A DNA stretch of 35,431 nucleotides, taken from an uncultured Collinsella sp. GTDB lineage: Bacteria > Actinomycetota > Coriobacteriia > Coriobacteriales > Coriobacteriaceae. The notes under the pieces were generated by a model. That model was not told where the DNA came from, did no database searches, and worked only from the letters and a program-made list of their open reading frames with translations. Numbering within the stretch: position 1 is the first letter of the stretch; each line of letters starts with the position of its first letter. The stretch covers positions 1 through 35,431 of the forward strand of contig UQPY01000017.1 in assembly GCA_900542965.1 (NCBI GenBank), written 5' to 3'. The position numbers were made by a program, and so were the translations under genes. Positions 8,071 to 18,415 of the stretch are shown here, piece after piece.

Positions 8071-8120
8071 CGCTCTGCTGCATTCCCGAGGCAATCAAAT
8101 TTGGACTAGCGGTGGTTACG

Positions 8121-8159
8121 ATAAACAAAAGGGCCCCGAGCACAGTCTGCTCGGGGCCC
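8121..8159 (-). terminator. Rho-independent terminator of the DEAD-box helicase gene
   Basis: A perfect 12-bp stem (GGGCCCCGAGCA 8131-8142 with its complement 8148-8159) encloses a 5-nt loop. On the minus strand it is followed by TTTTGTTTAT. It sits about 35 nt beyond the helicase stop codon. Confidence 0.9.
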
Positions 8160-8192
8160 AAACTCGTCTCGCCTTACCGCGCGACGCGTATG

Positions 8193-10349
<2,157 letters not shown>

Positions 10350-10621
10350 ATGTTGTTGTTCCTTATCTGCACGCGCTATGGGCACGGCATGCGGCCGCGC
10401 TGGCGTGCGTGGTAGTGCGCTAATACATACAAAAACGGGTGCGCACAGAGAGGACGTTGCTCAGCACGCTGGCGATCGCTTTGGCAGCCCTATCACGCGC
10501 CGTCCAGACGCAGCAGCTCTAAGCGATGGAGCAGATTCGCCGCCGGTTAGTATACCCGTGCTTCGCATGCCCCCACGTAAACCACAGATGACGAGGTGGA
10601 CGAGGTGGGCCTGGCCGATTG
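10350..10621. other. Intergenic region upstream of the helicase, no gene seen
   Basis: No supported gene lies between the helicase start and the first palindromic repeat. On the minus strand TATACT (10549-10554) could be a -10 for the helicase and would give a 5' leader of about 190 nt, but no good -35 sits at the usual distance. The leader includes a short GTTTTTGTATG stretch near 10430. I see no recognisable riboswitch. Confidence 0.4.
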
Positions 10622-10677
10622 TCTCAATCTGTAACAGATGCAGGGCAAAACCGGGTCCTAATTGTTATAGATCAAGA
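10622..10677. repeat. 55-bp-family palindrome, divergent single copy (A1)
   Basis: The left arm TCTCAATCTGTAACA and right arm TGTTATAGATCAAGA flank a 26-nt core containing GGGCAAAACCGGGTCCTA. It is the only copy with a 26-nt core and the most decayed right arm. It lies between the divergent helicase and FHA genes, just upstream of the FHA promoter. Confidence 0.85.
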
Positions 10678-10722
10678 CAGAGGGGGATTTCCGTCCAGTC
10701 CAAACCAAATCTCTCAGGCTTC

Positions 10723-10750
10723 CTGCAATTTCGAACATGTGGCCTATAAT
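10723..10750 (+). promoter_or_regulatory. Candidate sigma-70-type promoter of the FHA gene
   Basis: CTGCAA (10723-10728) and a consensus TATAAT (10745-10750) are 16 nt apart, about 100 nt upstream of the chosen FHA start. The -10 is perfect and the -35 weak. Confidence 0.55.
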
Positions 10751-10857
10751 GTCGCTTTGGTTACGCTATATATTGCGCAGCCATTTAATACGTCGCCCAC
10801 CGGGGGCCATTAATTCCTATCGCCATATTGGCTAGGAAGCAATCAAAGGAGGTATCC

Positions 10858-11820
10858 GTGGCAGCAGAGACGCCTTGCTCGGTCCTCTATAACGATATTC
10901 GCTCGTTCGGCGGTCTTAAACATCTCGAGATCGCCCGAATGCTCATCAATGGAAACTCTTATCTCGGCAGTACCCTGCTCGAGAAATGCTCTTCCAACCG
11001 CTCGTATCTCACCCGTTACATCGTCCATCGCAAGCCTGACCAGTGCGCGCCCTCCATCTACAGCGACTTTACCGTCACCACGCTCAACCTTTCCTCGGCA
11101 ATCTGCAGCAAGCTCGGCGGCGGCGAGGCCGCCTATCGGGCAATCGCCGAGCACTATCGTGGTCCGGCCGCCAACGAAATGATGTCGGCTCTCGCCAGCT
11201 ACAAGCTGGACAGCCGCCTATATGCAAATGCCCTCAATCGCATCGACAACTTTGACGGCAATGCCGTGCGCGAGAAAAGCACGCTTTACCTTATGCTCTT
11301 TGTGGCAACGGGGGCGCTCGCCGATCCCGTTCAGGGCGTGGCCACCGTCGAGCGCTTTTGCGCCAGCAAGACGGGCGGGCACTTTGGCACCACCGAAACT
11401 ACCGTCGGACGTGGCTTTATGAGCAGCCTGGAGCAGCCGCACACCGTCGCTCCCAACCTCGGTCTGCTCAGAACCCATGCCGACAACTGCGCCGACATGC
11501 AAATCCATCCCCTCACACGCGATCCGCGCGGCACCGTGATTGGTTCTTTGCCCAAAACCTCGCCCAGCATCACCGATGTAGGCGCCGACGCCTCGCGCGA
11601 GCATCTTCGCATTTGGCTCGAGGGTGAGCACTGGTACGCCCAGGGCCTTGGATCGACCAACGGCACAGTGCTCGAATCGGGCGCGGGCGACGGCGATATT
11701 GTGATTGAGCCGCCGCGCGACCAACGCGAACCCGGCAAAGTCTATCCCCCCGTGGAAATCGCCAACAGCGACAGGCTCCATCTGGGTCTCTACACGACAT
11801 TCCTTGTCATTGTGGACTAG
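10858..11820 (+). CDS. FHA-domain protein (phospho-threonine reader)
   Basis: This 320-residue protein has a C-terminal forkhead-associated domain (about 220-318) with the binding-site signatures SREHLRIWLE (S246) and GSTNGTVLE (G265-T270). FHA domains bind phosphothreonine peptides. The N-terminal 200 residues are mostly helical and match no family I recognise. There is no signal peptide or membrane segment. The start is GTG at 10858 because a perfect AAAGGAGG ends about 6 nt upstream; an upstream TTG at 10828 would place that RBS inside the gene. The next gene, 171 nt downstream on the same strand, is a membrane Ser/Thr kinase. The FHA protein is therefore a likely substrate or effector of that kinase. 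Confidence 0.87.
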   Translation: MAAETPCSVLYNDIRSFGGLKHLEIARMLINGNSYLGSTLLEKCSSNRSYLTRYIVHRKPDQCAPSIYSDFTVTTLNLSSAICSKLGGGEAAYRAIAEHYRGPAANEMMSALASYKLDSRLYANALNRIDNFDGNAVREKSTLYLMLFVATGALADPVQGVATVERFCASKTGGHFGTTETTVGRGFMSSLEQPHTVAPNLGLLRTHADNCADMQIHPLTRDPRGTVIGSLPKTSPSITDVGADASREHLRIWLEGEHWYAQGLGSTNGTVLESGAGDGDIVIEPPRDQREPGKVYPPVEIANSDRLHLGLYTTFLVIVD

Positions 11821-11836
11821 CACGGACAGCGATCGG

Positions 11837-11860
11837 AAGACGGTCGCCGTCCGTCTTTCG
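11837..11860 (+). terminator. Weak putative terminator after the FHA gene
   Basis: AAGACGG (11837-11843) pairs with CCGTCTT (11851-11857) across a 7-nt loop. The tail is pyrimidine-rich (TCGTCTTCTACCTT) rather than a clean T-run. It may only attenuate readthrough into the kinase gene. Confidence 0.4.
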
Positions 11861-11898
11861 TCTTCTACCTTCTGTGTCGTAAACGACAATACTCAGCG

Positions 11899-11959
11899 GT
11901 ACACGTGAGCAGTGCGGCTATCATGGTACTTTACCGATATCCGCACTGCTCACGTGTAC
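11899..11959. repeat. Long perfect inverted repeat between FHA and kinase genes
   Basis: A 19-bp arm (GTACACGTGAGCAGTGCGG, 11899-11917) is perfectly inverted at 11941-11959. After one mismatch the pairing resumes for 4 bp (TATC/GATA), and the loop itself holds a GGTA/TACC mini-stem, so nearly the whole 61 nt can fold. It ends 32 nt before the kinase start and lacks a T-run. It may be an operator, an mRNA processing or attenuation hairpin, or a small mobile palindrome. It resembles none of the other repeats in the window. Confidence 0.85.
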
Positions 11960-11991
11960 GCGCGGCAACCCATGCCAGACAAAGGAACGCC

Positions 11992-14076
11992 ATGGATACT
12001 ACCGATAGCGCCTATGGCGACAAACTCATCCGTCTTGACACGTTCGACACCGCCGTGGCGGTCGACCCCAGCGCCGAGGACGACGCCAAGCGTCGGTTTA
12101 TGACGCTTATTCTCCAGACGGCCCACCGCAACAACGGCAACATCGGGCACGTGCTGCGCGCGACCAACACGAGCGGCGAGGTCTTTGCCGTCAAGCTGCT
12201 CAAGGACAACGCCATCCTTTCCGACCAGACGCCCGACCGCTCCGCCGAGCAATCGGCCGCGCATCTGGCCAACACCGCCGCACTGTTCGAGGAGTACCGT
12301 CATCTGTGTACCGTCTCGCACCTGCGCGGATTTCCGCGCGTCTATGGCTACGGATCGTGCGAGAACGACCCGCTCATCCTCATGGAGTGGGTCGAGGGCA
12401 CCTCGCTCAAGCAGGCGCTGCCCTTGCTTCCGCACGACGCCTCGGGTGGGCTGACCACCCAGATGGTCGCCGCCGTCGGAAACGCCGTGCTTCGCGCGCT
12501 CTTGATGACCCAAGGCCTCGTGAATCCGGTCATCCATCGCGACCTGTCGCCTGCCAATATCATGTTCCGCACCACCAGCCGAACGCTCGAGCAGCAGATT
12601 GCCGATTGCTCCTTTGACCCCTGCCTCATCGACATGGGCTCCGCGACCATGGCCCTCGGCGACGACACGATCACCCGGCGCGCCGACATCTGGCGCTTTG
12701 CCACGCCCGCATACGCCGCGCCCGAAATGCTCACGCAGGATATCGAAGGCATCGCGGCCCTTCGCCGCTCGCCCGCGATCGACGTCTATGCGCTTTCGAG
12801 CATTCTGTACCAGCTCTACAGCGGTCGCAAACCGTTCGATGTCGAGTCGACGGGTGCCGCGGCGACCGGCTCGTTCTACCTCATAAAGACCAAGACCAAA
12901 CCGGCGCCGCTCGAGCCGCGCTGCGAGGGCGACAAAGCGCTTGTCCAGATCATCATGAAAGGCATCTCGGTCGAACAGGGCGATCGCCCTACCGAGCAGC
13001 AGATGCTCGAGGTGCTCTCGACGTACCTCCCCGCTGCAGAATCTGAGGACCGCGAGGGCGCAGGAGACGAGGCCGCAATTGATATCGATTCTGGCACGCA
13101 CCTTAAGGTCGACGTCGCCGGCGAGCGCGCGCGAGAGATCCTGGAGCAGGCCCGTCACGATGCCATGACCCGCCGCCGCTTTGTCATCGGCGGCGTCGTT
13201 GCAGCCGTTGCGGGGCTCGGCGTTATCGGGGCAGCAACCCATGGCTTTGGCATCCCCGACTACCTGGACGGCATCCGCGGTTCGCTTGACGACTACACTT
13301 GGGATCAGCTGCAGGAGATTTCGCTCAAGATTAAGGCCGCCGAGACCCGTAGCGAGGCACGCGAGATTGCCAAGCGCTATCATCTGCTCGACGATGACGG
13401 TCATATCCCCTATCCATGCACCAAGCGCGTGAAGCTCGCCAACGGGCTGGAGGTCGGCGCTCAGCTTGTGGGCATCCGCCACGACGAACTTCTGGACGGG
13501 ACGGGCAAGGCCGGACTGACGTTTATGTTCGATGCGGGTATTGCCGAGCGCAACGCTGCGGCTGAACCGCCGAGCGCCGGCTGGGCAGATTGCGAGCTGC
13601 GGGAATGGCTCAACGGCGACGGCCTTAAGCTGCTGCCCAACGAGTTGCGCGCACTCATCAAATCTGTCAAAAAGGTCTCGAATAACGTTGGTGCCGCCAA
13701 CAGTGCGTCGTGTCTGAGCGAGCTGCCCGCAACCCTTTGGCTGCCCGCCATGGTCGAGCTGTGCGGTACGCAACCGCCCAATTCGTTTGCCAAGGACTTT
13801 CACTACCTGGCCGACATCTATAACGGCGAGGGCAAGGAGTACCAACTCTTCCGCGAGCTCAAGGTAAGTCCGTATACCACGAACGAGACGTTGGTTCGCC
13901 AGTGGAAGGGCAAGGACACCTGCTGGTGGGAACGAACGGTGAGTCCCGACACATCGGAGAGCGAAGGCACGCTCTATATGAACCGCGTGGGGCACGACGG
14001 CGACGTCTTTACGTACGCAACGCCCGCGGACAATCCCAAAAAACGAACCTGTGTGGTTCCCGGGTTCTGTATTTAG
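11992..14076 (+). CDS. Membrane-anchored Ser/Thr protein kinase with extracytoplasmic DUF6273-like domain
   Basis: This 694-residue protein has an N-terminal Hanks-type kinase domain (about 25-350). Its features are ATP-binding Lys68 in FAVKLLK, catalytic loop HRDLSPANIM (H182, D184), APE-like AAPEM and regulatory-lobe segments. The metal-binding DFG is DMG here (214-216), keeping the essential Asp and Gly. A linker leads to RRRFVIGGVVAAVAGLGVIG (about 394-413), one membrane segment, then about 280 residues outside the cell. Part of this outer region (WADCELREWLNGDG...LLPNELRALIKSVKKVSN) resembles DUF6273. PASTA repeats, the usual sensor of such kinases, are absent. The ATG at 11992 has AAAGGAACGCC upstream. 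It pairs with the FHA gene just before it; no PP2C-type phosphatase is seen nearby. Confidence 0.87.
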   Translation: MDTTDSAYGDKLIRLDTFDTAVAVDPSAEDDAKRRFMTLILQTAHRNNGNIGHVLRATNTSGEVFAVKLLKDNAILSDQTPDRSAEQSAAHLANTAALFEEYRHLCTVSHLRGFPRVYGYGSCENDPLILMEWVEGTSLKQALPLLPHDASGGLTTQMVAAVGNAVLRALLMTQGLVNPVIHRDLSPANIMFRTTSRTLEQQIADCSFDPCLIDMGSATMALGDDTITRRADIWRFATPAYAAPEMLTQDIEGIAALRRSPAIDVYALSSILYQLYSGRKPFDVESTGAAATGSFYLIKTKTKPAPLEPRCEGDKALVQIIMKGISVEQGDRPTEQQMLEVLSTYLPAAESEDREGAGDEAAIDIDSGTHLKVDVAGERAREILEQARHDAMTRRRFVIGGVVAAVAGLGVIGAATHGFGIPDYLDGIRGSLDDYTWDQLQEISLKIKAAETRSEAREIAKRYHLLDDDGHIPYPCTKRVKLANGLEVGAQLVGIRHDELLDGTGKAGLTFMFDAGIAERNAAAEPPSAGWADCELREWLNGDGLKLLPNELRALIKSVKKVSNNVGAANSASCLSELPATLWLPAMVELCGTQPPNSFAKDFHYLADIYNGEGKEYQLFRELKVSPYTTNETLVRQWKGKDTCWWERTVSPDTSESEGTLYMNRVGHDGDVFTYATPADNPKKRTCVVPGFCI

Positions 14077-14100
14077 GGAGCGGGTGCCTTGCCGTGAACA

Positions 14101-14315
14101 TCTCGATCTGTAACATCTAAGACCCAAAAATCGGTCTAGTTGTTACAGATCGAGATCTTGAGTTGGCGTCCGACGGAATGTCTCGATCTGTAACAGTAAC
14201 CCGCCAAAAACGGGTCTAGTTGTTACAGAACGAGATAAACCCCAACCCCGCGAGACAACATCTCGATCTGTAACAGTAAGGGGTCATATTTGCTGCTAGA
14301 TGTTACAGAACGAGA
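14101..14315. repeat. 55-bp palindrome array B, three units
   Basis: Units lie at 14101-14155, 14181-14235 and 14261-14315, with exactly 80 bp start to start. Each has TCTCGATCTGTAACA, a 25-nt core and an inverted arm; units 2 and 3 share an A-for-T change in the right arm (CAGAACGAGA). The two 25-nt linkers differ from each other but match the linkers of array C in the same order. The array fills the first part of the gap between the kinase and surface protein genes. Confidence 0.95.
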
Positions 14316-14457
14316 CGTTAGCTTGCCGAGAACTTCGCCTCATAAATGTGACTCAAGTGTGTCGATATTTCCTTGCCAATGTTGCGCAACAGGAACCCTT
14401 TCGGCGGTCGTAACGTACGAATTGTCATAGGTACCCCTTCAACGATTGGGAGAAGAA
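14316..14457 (+). promoter_or_regulatory. Upstream region of the surface protein gene
   Basis: No gene lies here. A perfect 12-bp palindrome, TGTTGCGCAACA (14380-14391), about 70 bp before the start codon is a candidate regulator site. I cannot place a convincing -35/-10 pair. Confidence 0.4.
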
Positions 14458-17400
14458 ATGGCAAAGTACGCACCTAAACACTTGGAACCCTCAGGCGGCG
14501 CCGAGCCCCGTCATGCATTCGCGGGTCACAAGACCGCGCGACTCGCCGTCACCGCAGCCACCACCATCGCAATGACTGGTTCGTCGTTGCTCGCCCCGTT
14601 CTCGGCATTTGCCAACGATGCGAACGACACCACGGCACAGGACGCAATCATGTCCCCGCTCGCCGTCCACGCCGGCGAGGCAGCAGGCTCCGCAGTAAAG
14701 ACGAACGCCCAGAAAATTGCCGACTTGCAGACCGCAATCGACGCCGCAAAGGCTGCCGAGGCAGAAGCCAAGTCCGACTACGACACGGCAGTCGCCCCCT
14801 ATACCAAAAAGCAGACGGCACGTGACAACGCTCAGACCGCTTACGACGCTTCCGTCTCCGACAATTCGCAGGCAGAAGCCGCCGCGCGTGCCGAATACGC
14901 TCGCCAGCTCGATGAAAGCGTCAAGGCTGCCGACAGCGCCAGTGCTACGCTGAAGGATGCCCAGAGCAAACTCGACACGGCCAAGACCGATGCCGAGAGC
15001 AAGACGAAGGCACTCGACTCCGCAAAGCAGGCGGCAGCCGACGCACAGGCCAAGCTTGAGGAAGCCCAGAAGGCAGCCGCCAACGCAACGCCGGAGGAAA
15101 TCAAGGCCGCCGAGCAGTCTGCCGCAGATGCCCAGAAGGTTCTTGACCAGGCAAAGGCTGCGAAGGCCACTGCCGATTCCGCGCTCGCCGATGCCCAGCA
15201 GGCTCAGAGCGCCGCGCAGAGCGCTTACGACGAGGCGGCAGGCACGCTGACTTCCGCCCAGCAGGCAAAGACCGCCGCGGATAGCCAGGTAGCCACAGCG
15301 CAGGCGGCGTACGACAGCGCGCAGGCCGATTTGGCAGCCGCAAAGGCAGGCGCCGCTGGGCCGGAGTATGATGCCGCCCAGGCAAAGGTCGATGCTGCCA
15401 AGGCCGATCTTGACGCCGCAAAGAGTGCCCAGGCAAACGCCGAGAAAGCTCTGGAAAACGCCCAGCAGGATCAGAGCCAGAAACAAAATAATCTTGCCGC
15501 AGCACAATCGGAGCTTGATGCCGCAAAGCAGAATGCCGAGCAAAAGAAGTCCGAGCTCGATACCGCGAATGCCGCAGTCTCCGCAAAGGACAAGGCCGTC
15601 GAGGACGCGAAGGCAGCCCATAGCGCCGAGCTTGCCAAGCTCGATGAGGCGAATAAGGCCGTCGAGGACGCGAAGGCAGCAAAGACGGCCGCAGACGAGG
15701 CGGCCGCGCAAGCTCAGAACGAGCTGCAGTCAGCCCAAGCCGCGGTTCAATCCGCCCAGACTGCCGTTAACGCCGCTCAGCAGACGGCAGACTCTGCCGA
15801 ATCCACGCTCAAGCAGGGTGCTATCGGGTTCTTTAAATCCGTTGGCGCCAATGAGGCGGTCTCGATTATCGAAAACTGCAAGTATAAGGATGCCACCCAT
15901 GTTGGCGACAGCACCGACGCAACTTCGCTCGACAATATGATTTCGGCTATTACTGTCATGAAGTCAATCAACAGCTACCGCGTTTCCGTTGGTCTAAACC
16001 CACTTAAGGTTTCCTATAATCTTGTCGCGGCGGCAATTGCCGATGCCAACTGGTCAAGTTCGAACATTGAGCACGCGCAGCAGTTTAGGGTCGCAGAGAA
16101 TCTCTCGTGGAACTACAGCGACCCCTGCCAGGGGTGGATTACGGAGGAGAAGGCGTATTTTGACGAGGCGGTAGCGGCCAAGTTTAGTGTCCACAACCTC
16201 GCAGAAAAGGCTGCCTACGACTTCTATTATTCGTATAGCTCGAATAATAGACGTAATGACAGCATAATTGACGAATATGTCCATGATAAATATGACGAAG
16301 TCGTAGGCCATTACATCAATTGCATTAATCCCAACTACACAGTCATGGGTACCGGTCTCAGCACCGCCCGCAATAACAAATACGGAGACACCGCATCCTT
16401 TACCGCCCAGACAGCCTCGCCATGGAAGCCCGACCACGATTGGACGAGCTCTGCTATGTCCGTCGACGAGTTCGAGCAGACGCTTAACGGCTATGTCAGC
16501 GGCCTTAAAAATGCTGGGAGCAAACTCGAGACCGCCAAGAAAGATCTTGCCAACAAGCAAGCTGCACTCCAGCAGGCATCCCAAAACAAGCAGAAGGCCG
16601 ACGAAACTGCAAGCGAAGCCGCATCCGCGGTCGAGCAAAAGCAGCAGGCAGCAAGCAAGCAAAGCGCTAACTTCGCTACCGCCGCAGCTGCCGTAACCAC
16701 AGCCCAGCTGGAACGCGATACCGCGCAAAATAGTGCAGACGCAGCCAACGCTCAGGCAGCGGCCGCGCAAGCCGCAGTCACTCAAAAGCAGGGTGACGTC
16801 GACGCCGCCCAGGCAGCATATGACCAGGCGCAGCAAACAGTCGCAGTACGGGCAACGGATCTCGAAAACGCAAAGCGCATCGTTGCCGACAAGAAGGCTA
16901 ACTACGCTGCCGCCAGCGATGAGCTCGCAAAGTATTCTGCCGATGTTGCTGCGGCTCAGGAAAAGGCTGACAAGGCCCATCAAACGCTTGATGAAGCCAC
17001 GGCAGCCCAGACGTCTGCCCAGAGTGCTCTCGAAAAGGCGGAGCGCGACGCGGCTGCCGAGAAGCAGGCCCTCGACGCCGCGAAGGACAACGCCGAGGCC
17101 AAGGCGGCGACCGCGAAGCACGCCGCGAGCGGTCTGACCACTGCAGAAAACGACTTCGCTTCAAAGCAGGCCCATGCCGATGCGTTGAGCAACGCGGCCG
17201 ATAATCTTGCCGCAGCCAAGGCGGCCAAGAAGGACGCCGACGCAGCAGCAACCGAGGCCGAAGCTGCCCTTAGCGCAGCAAACGACGCCATCGCAAACGC
17301 CGAGCAAGTGGTCGAGAATTCTCAGGCCGCATCGGGCGCCGCTGCTGCCGTCCTCGGAAAGCTCAAGTCCGTCAATGTCGAAAACGGCATCGCAACCGGC

Positions 17401-17838
17401 TCCGATGCAAACGCGAACGACACCCTCAACGCCCTCTTTGCCAAGTGCGTCACCGCCAAGCAGGCTGAACATGATGCGAAGGCCGCACTCGACGCCGCCC
17501 AGGCAACTCTTGACGAGGCGACACCCGCCTACACCGCGGCTCTCAACGACTACAACGAGGCGAAGGCGAAGCGCGTTGCCGCCGAACAAGCCCTGAAGGA
17601 CGAGATCGCCCGCCAAGAGCAAGAGGCGGCGAAGGCCGAGCAGGCCAAGATCGCGCAGGCTGCCGCTAAGCCGGTTGCCGGAAAGCCATCCGCCGGCAAC
17701 GCCAAGACGGCAGCCAACTCGGCGCTTCCCACCACAGGCGACAATGCTGCGCTCGCCGGTGAGACGTTTGTCATCGGAGGCGTCGTGCTTGTAGCCGCCG
17801 GCGTCTTCCTGACCGACAAGAAACGTCGTCAGGAGTAA
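14458..17838 (+). CDS. LPXTG-anchored surface protein: coiled coil, CAP domain, coiled coil
   Basis: This 1126-residue secreted protein has a long signal region (hydrophobic segment, then an AxA-type site in FSAFANDAN). An Ala/Lys/Glu/Gln-rich coiled coil follows (about 70-455), then a CAP (SCP/PR-1-like) domain (about 456-650) and a second coiled coil (about 665-1060). It ends with LPTTG (1090-1094), a hydrophobic stretch and KKRRQE for sortase anchoring. CAP evidence is MKSINSYRVSVGLNPLKVS, the HAQQF...AENLSW segment and GHYINCINPNYTVMGTGLS. The coiled coils use repeated AxAxxALxxAQ-type heptads. The ATG at 14458 has GGGAG 7 nt upstream. The CAP part is clearly AT-richer than the rest, suggesting a swapped-in domain. 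It probably acts as a stalk displaying a CAP head in adhesion or host interaction (inference). A terminator follows at 17896. Confidence 0.9.
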   Translation: MAKYAPKHLEPSGGAEPRHAFAGHKTARLAVTAATTIAMTGSSLLAPFSAFANDANDTTAQDAIMSPLAVHAGEAAGSAVKTNAQKIADLQTAIDAAKAAEAEAKSDYDTAVAPYTKKQTARDNAQTAYDASVSDNSQAEAAARAEYARQLDESVKAADSASATLKDAQSKLDTAKTDAESKTKALDSAKQAAADAQAKLEEAQKAAANATPEEIKAAEQSAADAQKVLDQAKAAKATADSALADAQQAQSAAQSAYDEAAGTLTSAQQAKTAADSQVATAQAAYDSAQADLAAAKAGAAGPEYDAAQAKVDAAKADLDAAKSAQANAEKALENAQQDQSQKQNNLAAAQSELDAAKQNAEQKKSELDTANAAVSAKDKAVEDAKAAHSAELAKLDEANKAVEDAKAAKTAADEAAAQAQNELQSAQAAVQSAQTAVNAAQQTADSAESTLKQGAIGFFKSVGANEAVSIIENCKYKDATHVGDSTDATSLDNMISAITVMKSINSYRVSVGLNPLKVSYNLVAAAIADANWSSSNIEHAQQFRVAENLSWNYSDPCQGWITEEKAYFDEAVAAKFSVHNLAEKAAYDFYYSYSSNNRRNDSIIDEYVHDKYDEVVGHYINCINPNYTVMGTGLSTARNNKYGDTASFTAQTASPWKPDHDWTSSAMSVDEFEQTLNGYVSGLKNAGSKLETAKKDLANKQAALQQASQNKQKADETASEAASAVEQKQQAASKQSANFATAAAAVTTAQLERDTAQNSADAANAQAAAAQAAVTQKQGDVDAAQAAYDQAQQTVAVRATDLENAKRIVADKKANYAAASDELAKYSADVAAAQEKADKAHQTLDEATAAQTSAQSALEKAERDAAAEKQALDAAKDNAEAKAATAKHAASGLTTAENDFASKQAHADALSNAADNLAAAKAAKKDADAAATEAEAALSAANDAIANAEQVVENSQAASGAAAAVLGKLKSVNVENGIATGSDANANDTLNALFAKCVTAKQAEHDAKAALDAAQATLDEATPAYTAALNDYNEAKAKRVAAEQALKDEIARQEQEAAKAEQAKIAQAAAKPVAGKPSAGNAKTAANSALPTTGDNAALAGETFVIGGVVLVAAGVFLTDKKRRQE

Positions 17839-17895
17839 GGATTCGGAGGCAGCCTCTCCTCCTCTCCCGCTACTTCGTAAACCCTGCCCAACATG

Positions 17896-17933
17896 CGCCG
17901 GGGCGTCCATCACACGGGTGCCCCGGCGTTTTT
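17896..17933 (+). terminator. Rho-independent terminator of the surface protein gene
   Basis: CGCCGGGGC (17896-17904) pairs with GCCCCGGCG (17920-17928) and is followed directly by TTTTT. It begins 58 nt after the stop codon. Confidence 0.93.
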
Positions 17934-17966
17934 CATTGCAGGGTCCAAGACACCTGCGCCGGTTTG

Positions 17967-18263
17967 TCTCGATCTGTAACAGTAAGGGGTCATCTTCGCT
18001 GCTAGGTGTTACAGATCAAGACGTTTGAGTTGACCCCGGACGGTTTCTCTCGATCTGTAACAGTAACTCGGCAAAACGGTCCCCAGATGTTACAGAACGA
18101 GACAAATCTCAACCCCACGAGACAACATCTCAATCTGTAACAGCAAGGGTCCAAAAACCTCTCTAGATGTTACAGATCGAGACATTCGAGTTGACCCCGG
18201 ACGGTTTGTCTCGATCCGTAACAGCAACTCAGCAAAAACGGGTCTAGTTGTTACAGATTGAGA
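17967..18263. repeat. 55-bp palindrome array C, four units
   Basis: Units lie at 17967-18021, 18048-18102, 18128-18182 and 18209-18263, with start-to-start steps of 81, 80 and 81 bp. Linkers 1 and 3 are nearly identical (GAGTTGACCCCGGACGG) and linker 2 is different (AACCCCACGAGACAACA), giving a 161-bp higher-order period. Linkers 1 and 2 also resemble linkers 1 and 2 of array B. The array lies between the surface protein terminator and the copA promoter. Confidence 0.95.
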
Positions 18264-18311
18264 TGTTGGCCGGACGGTCCGCTGCCCCGGCAGTCAGTCT
18301 CCTTCTGTAAC

Positions 18312-18368
18312 GAAATGTCATACATTTCCATCTCCGCTGGACACCCCCAGGGGGTATGGGTGTATAGT
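18312..18368 (+). promoter_or_regulatory. copA promoter with probable CsoR operator
   Basis: TGGACA (18338-18343) and TATAGT (18363-18368) form a promoter with a long 19-nt spacer. The spacer contains the dyad ACCCCCAGGGGGT (18343-18355), closely resembling the G/C-tract CsoR operator. CsoR is encoded at 21192. A second perfect dyad, GAAATGT-CAT-ACATTTC (18312-18328), lies just upstream and is unassigned. A 19-nt spacer with a central dyad is also seen with MerR-type activators, but no MerR gene is present here. Confidence 0.7.
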
Positions 18369-18415
18369 ATCGGCAGGTTAACATTTCTGACACTACGCCA
18401 CAGAAAGGAGAAGCC

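Noticed and set aside
14101..18263. Reading the palindrome arrays as CRISPR
   Set aside because: The repeats are palindromic pairs around a variable core, the linkers are themselves conserved between arrays, arrays have only 1 to 4 units, they are scattered over many gaps, and no cas gene is present.
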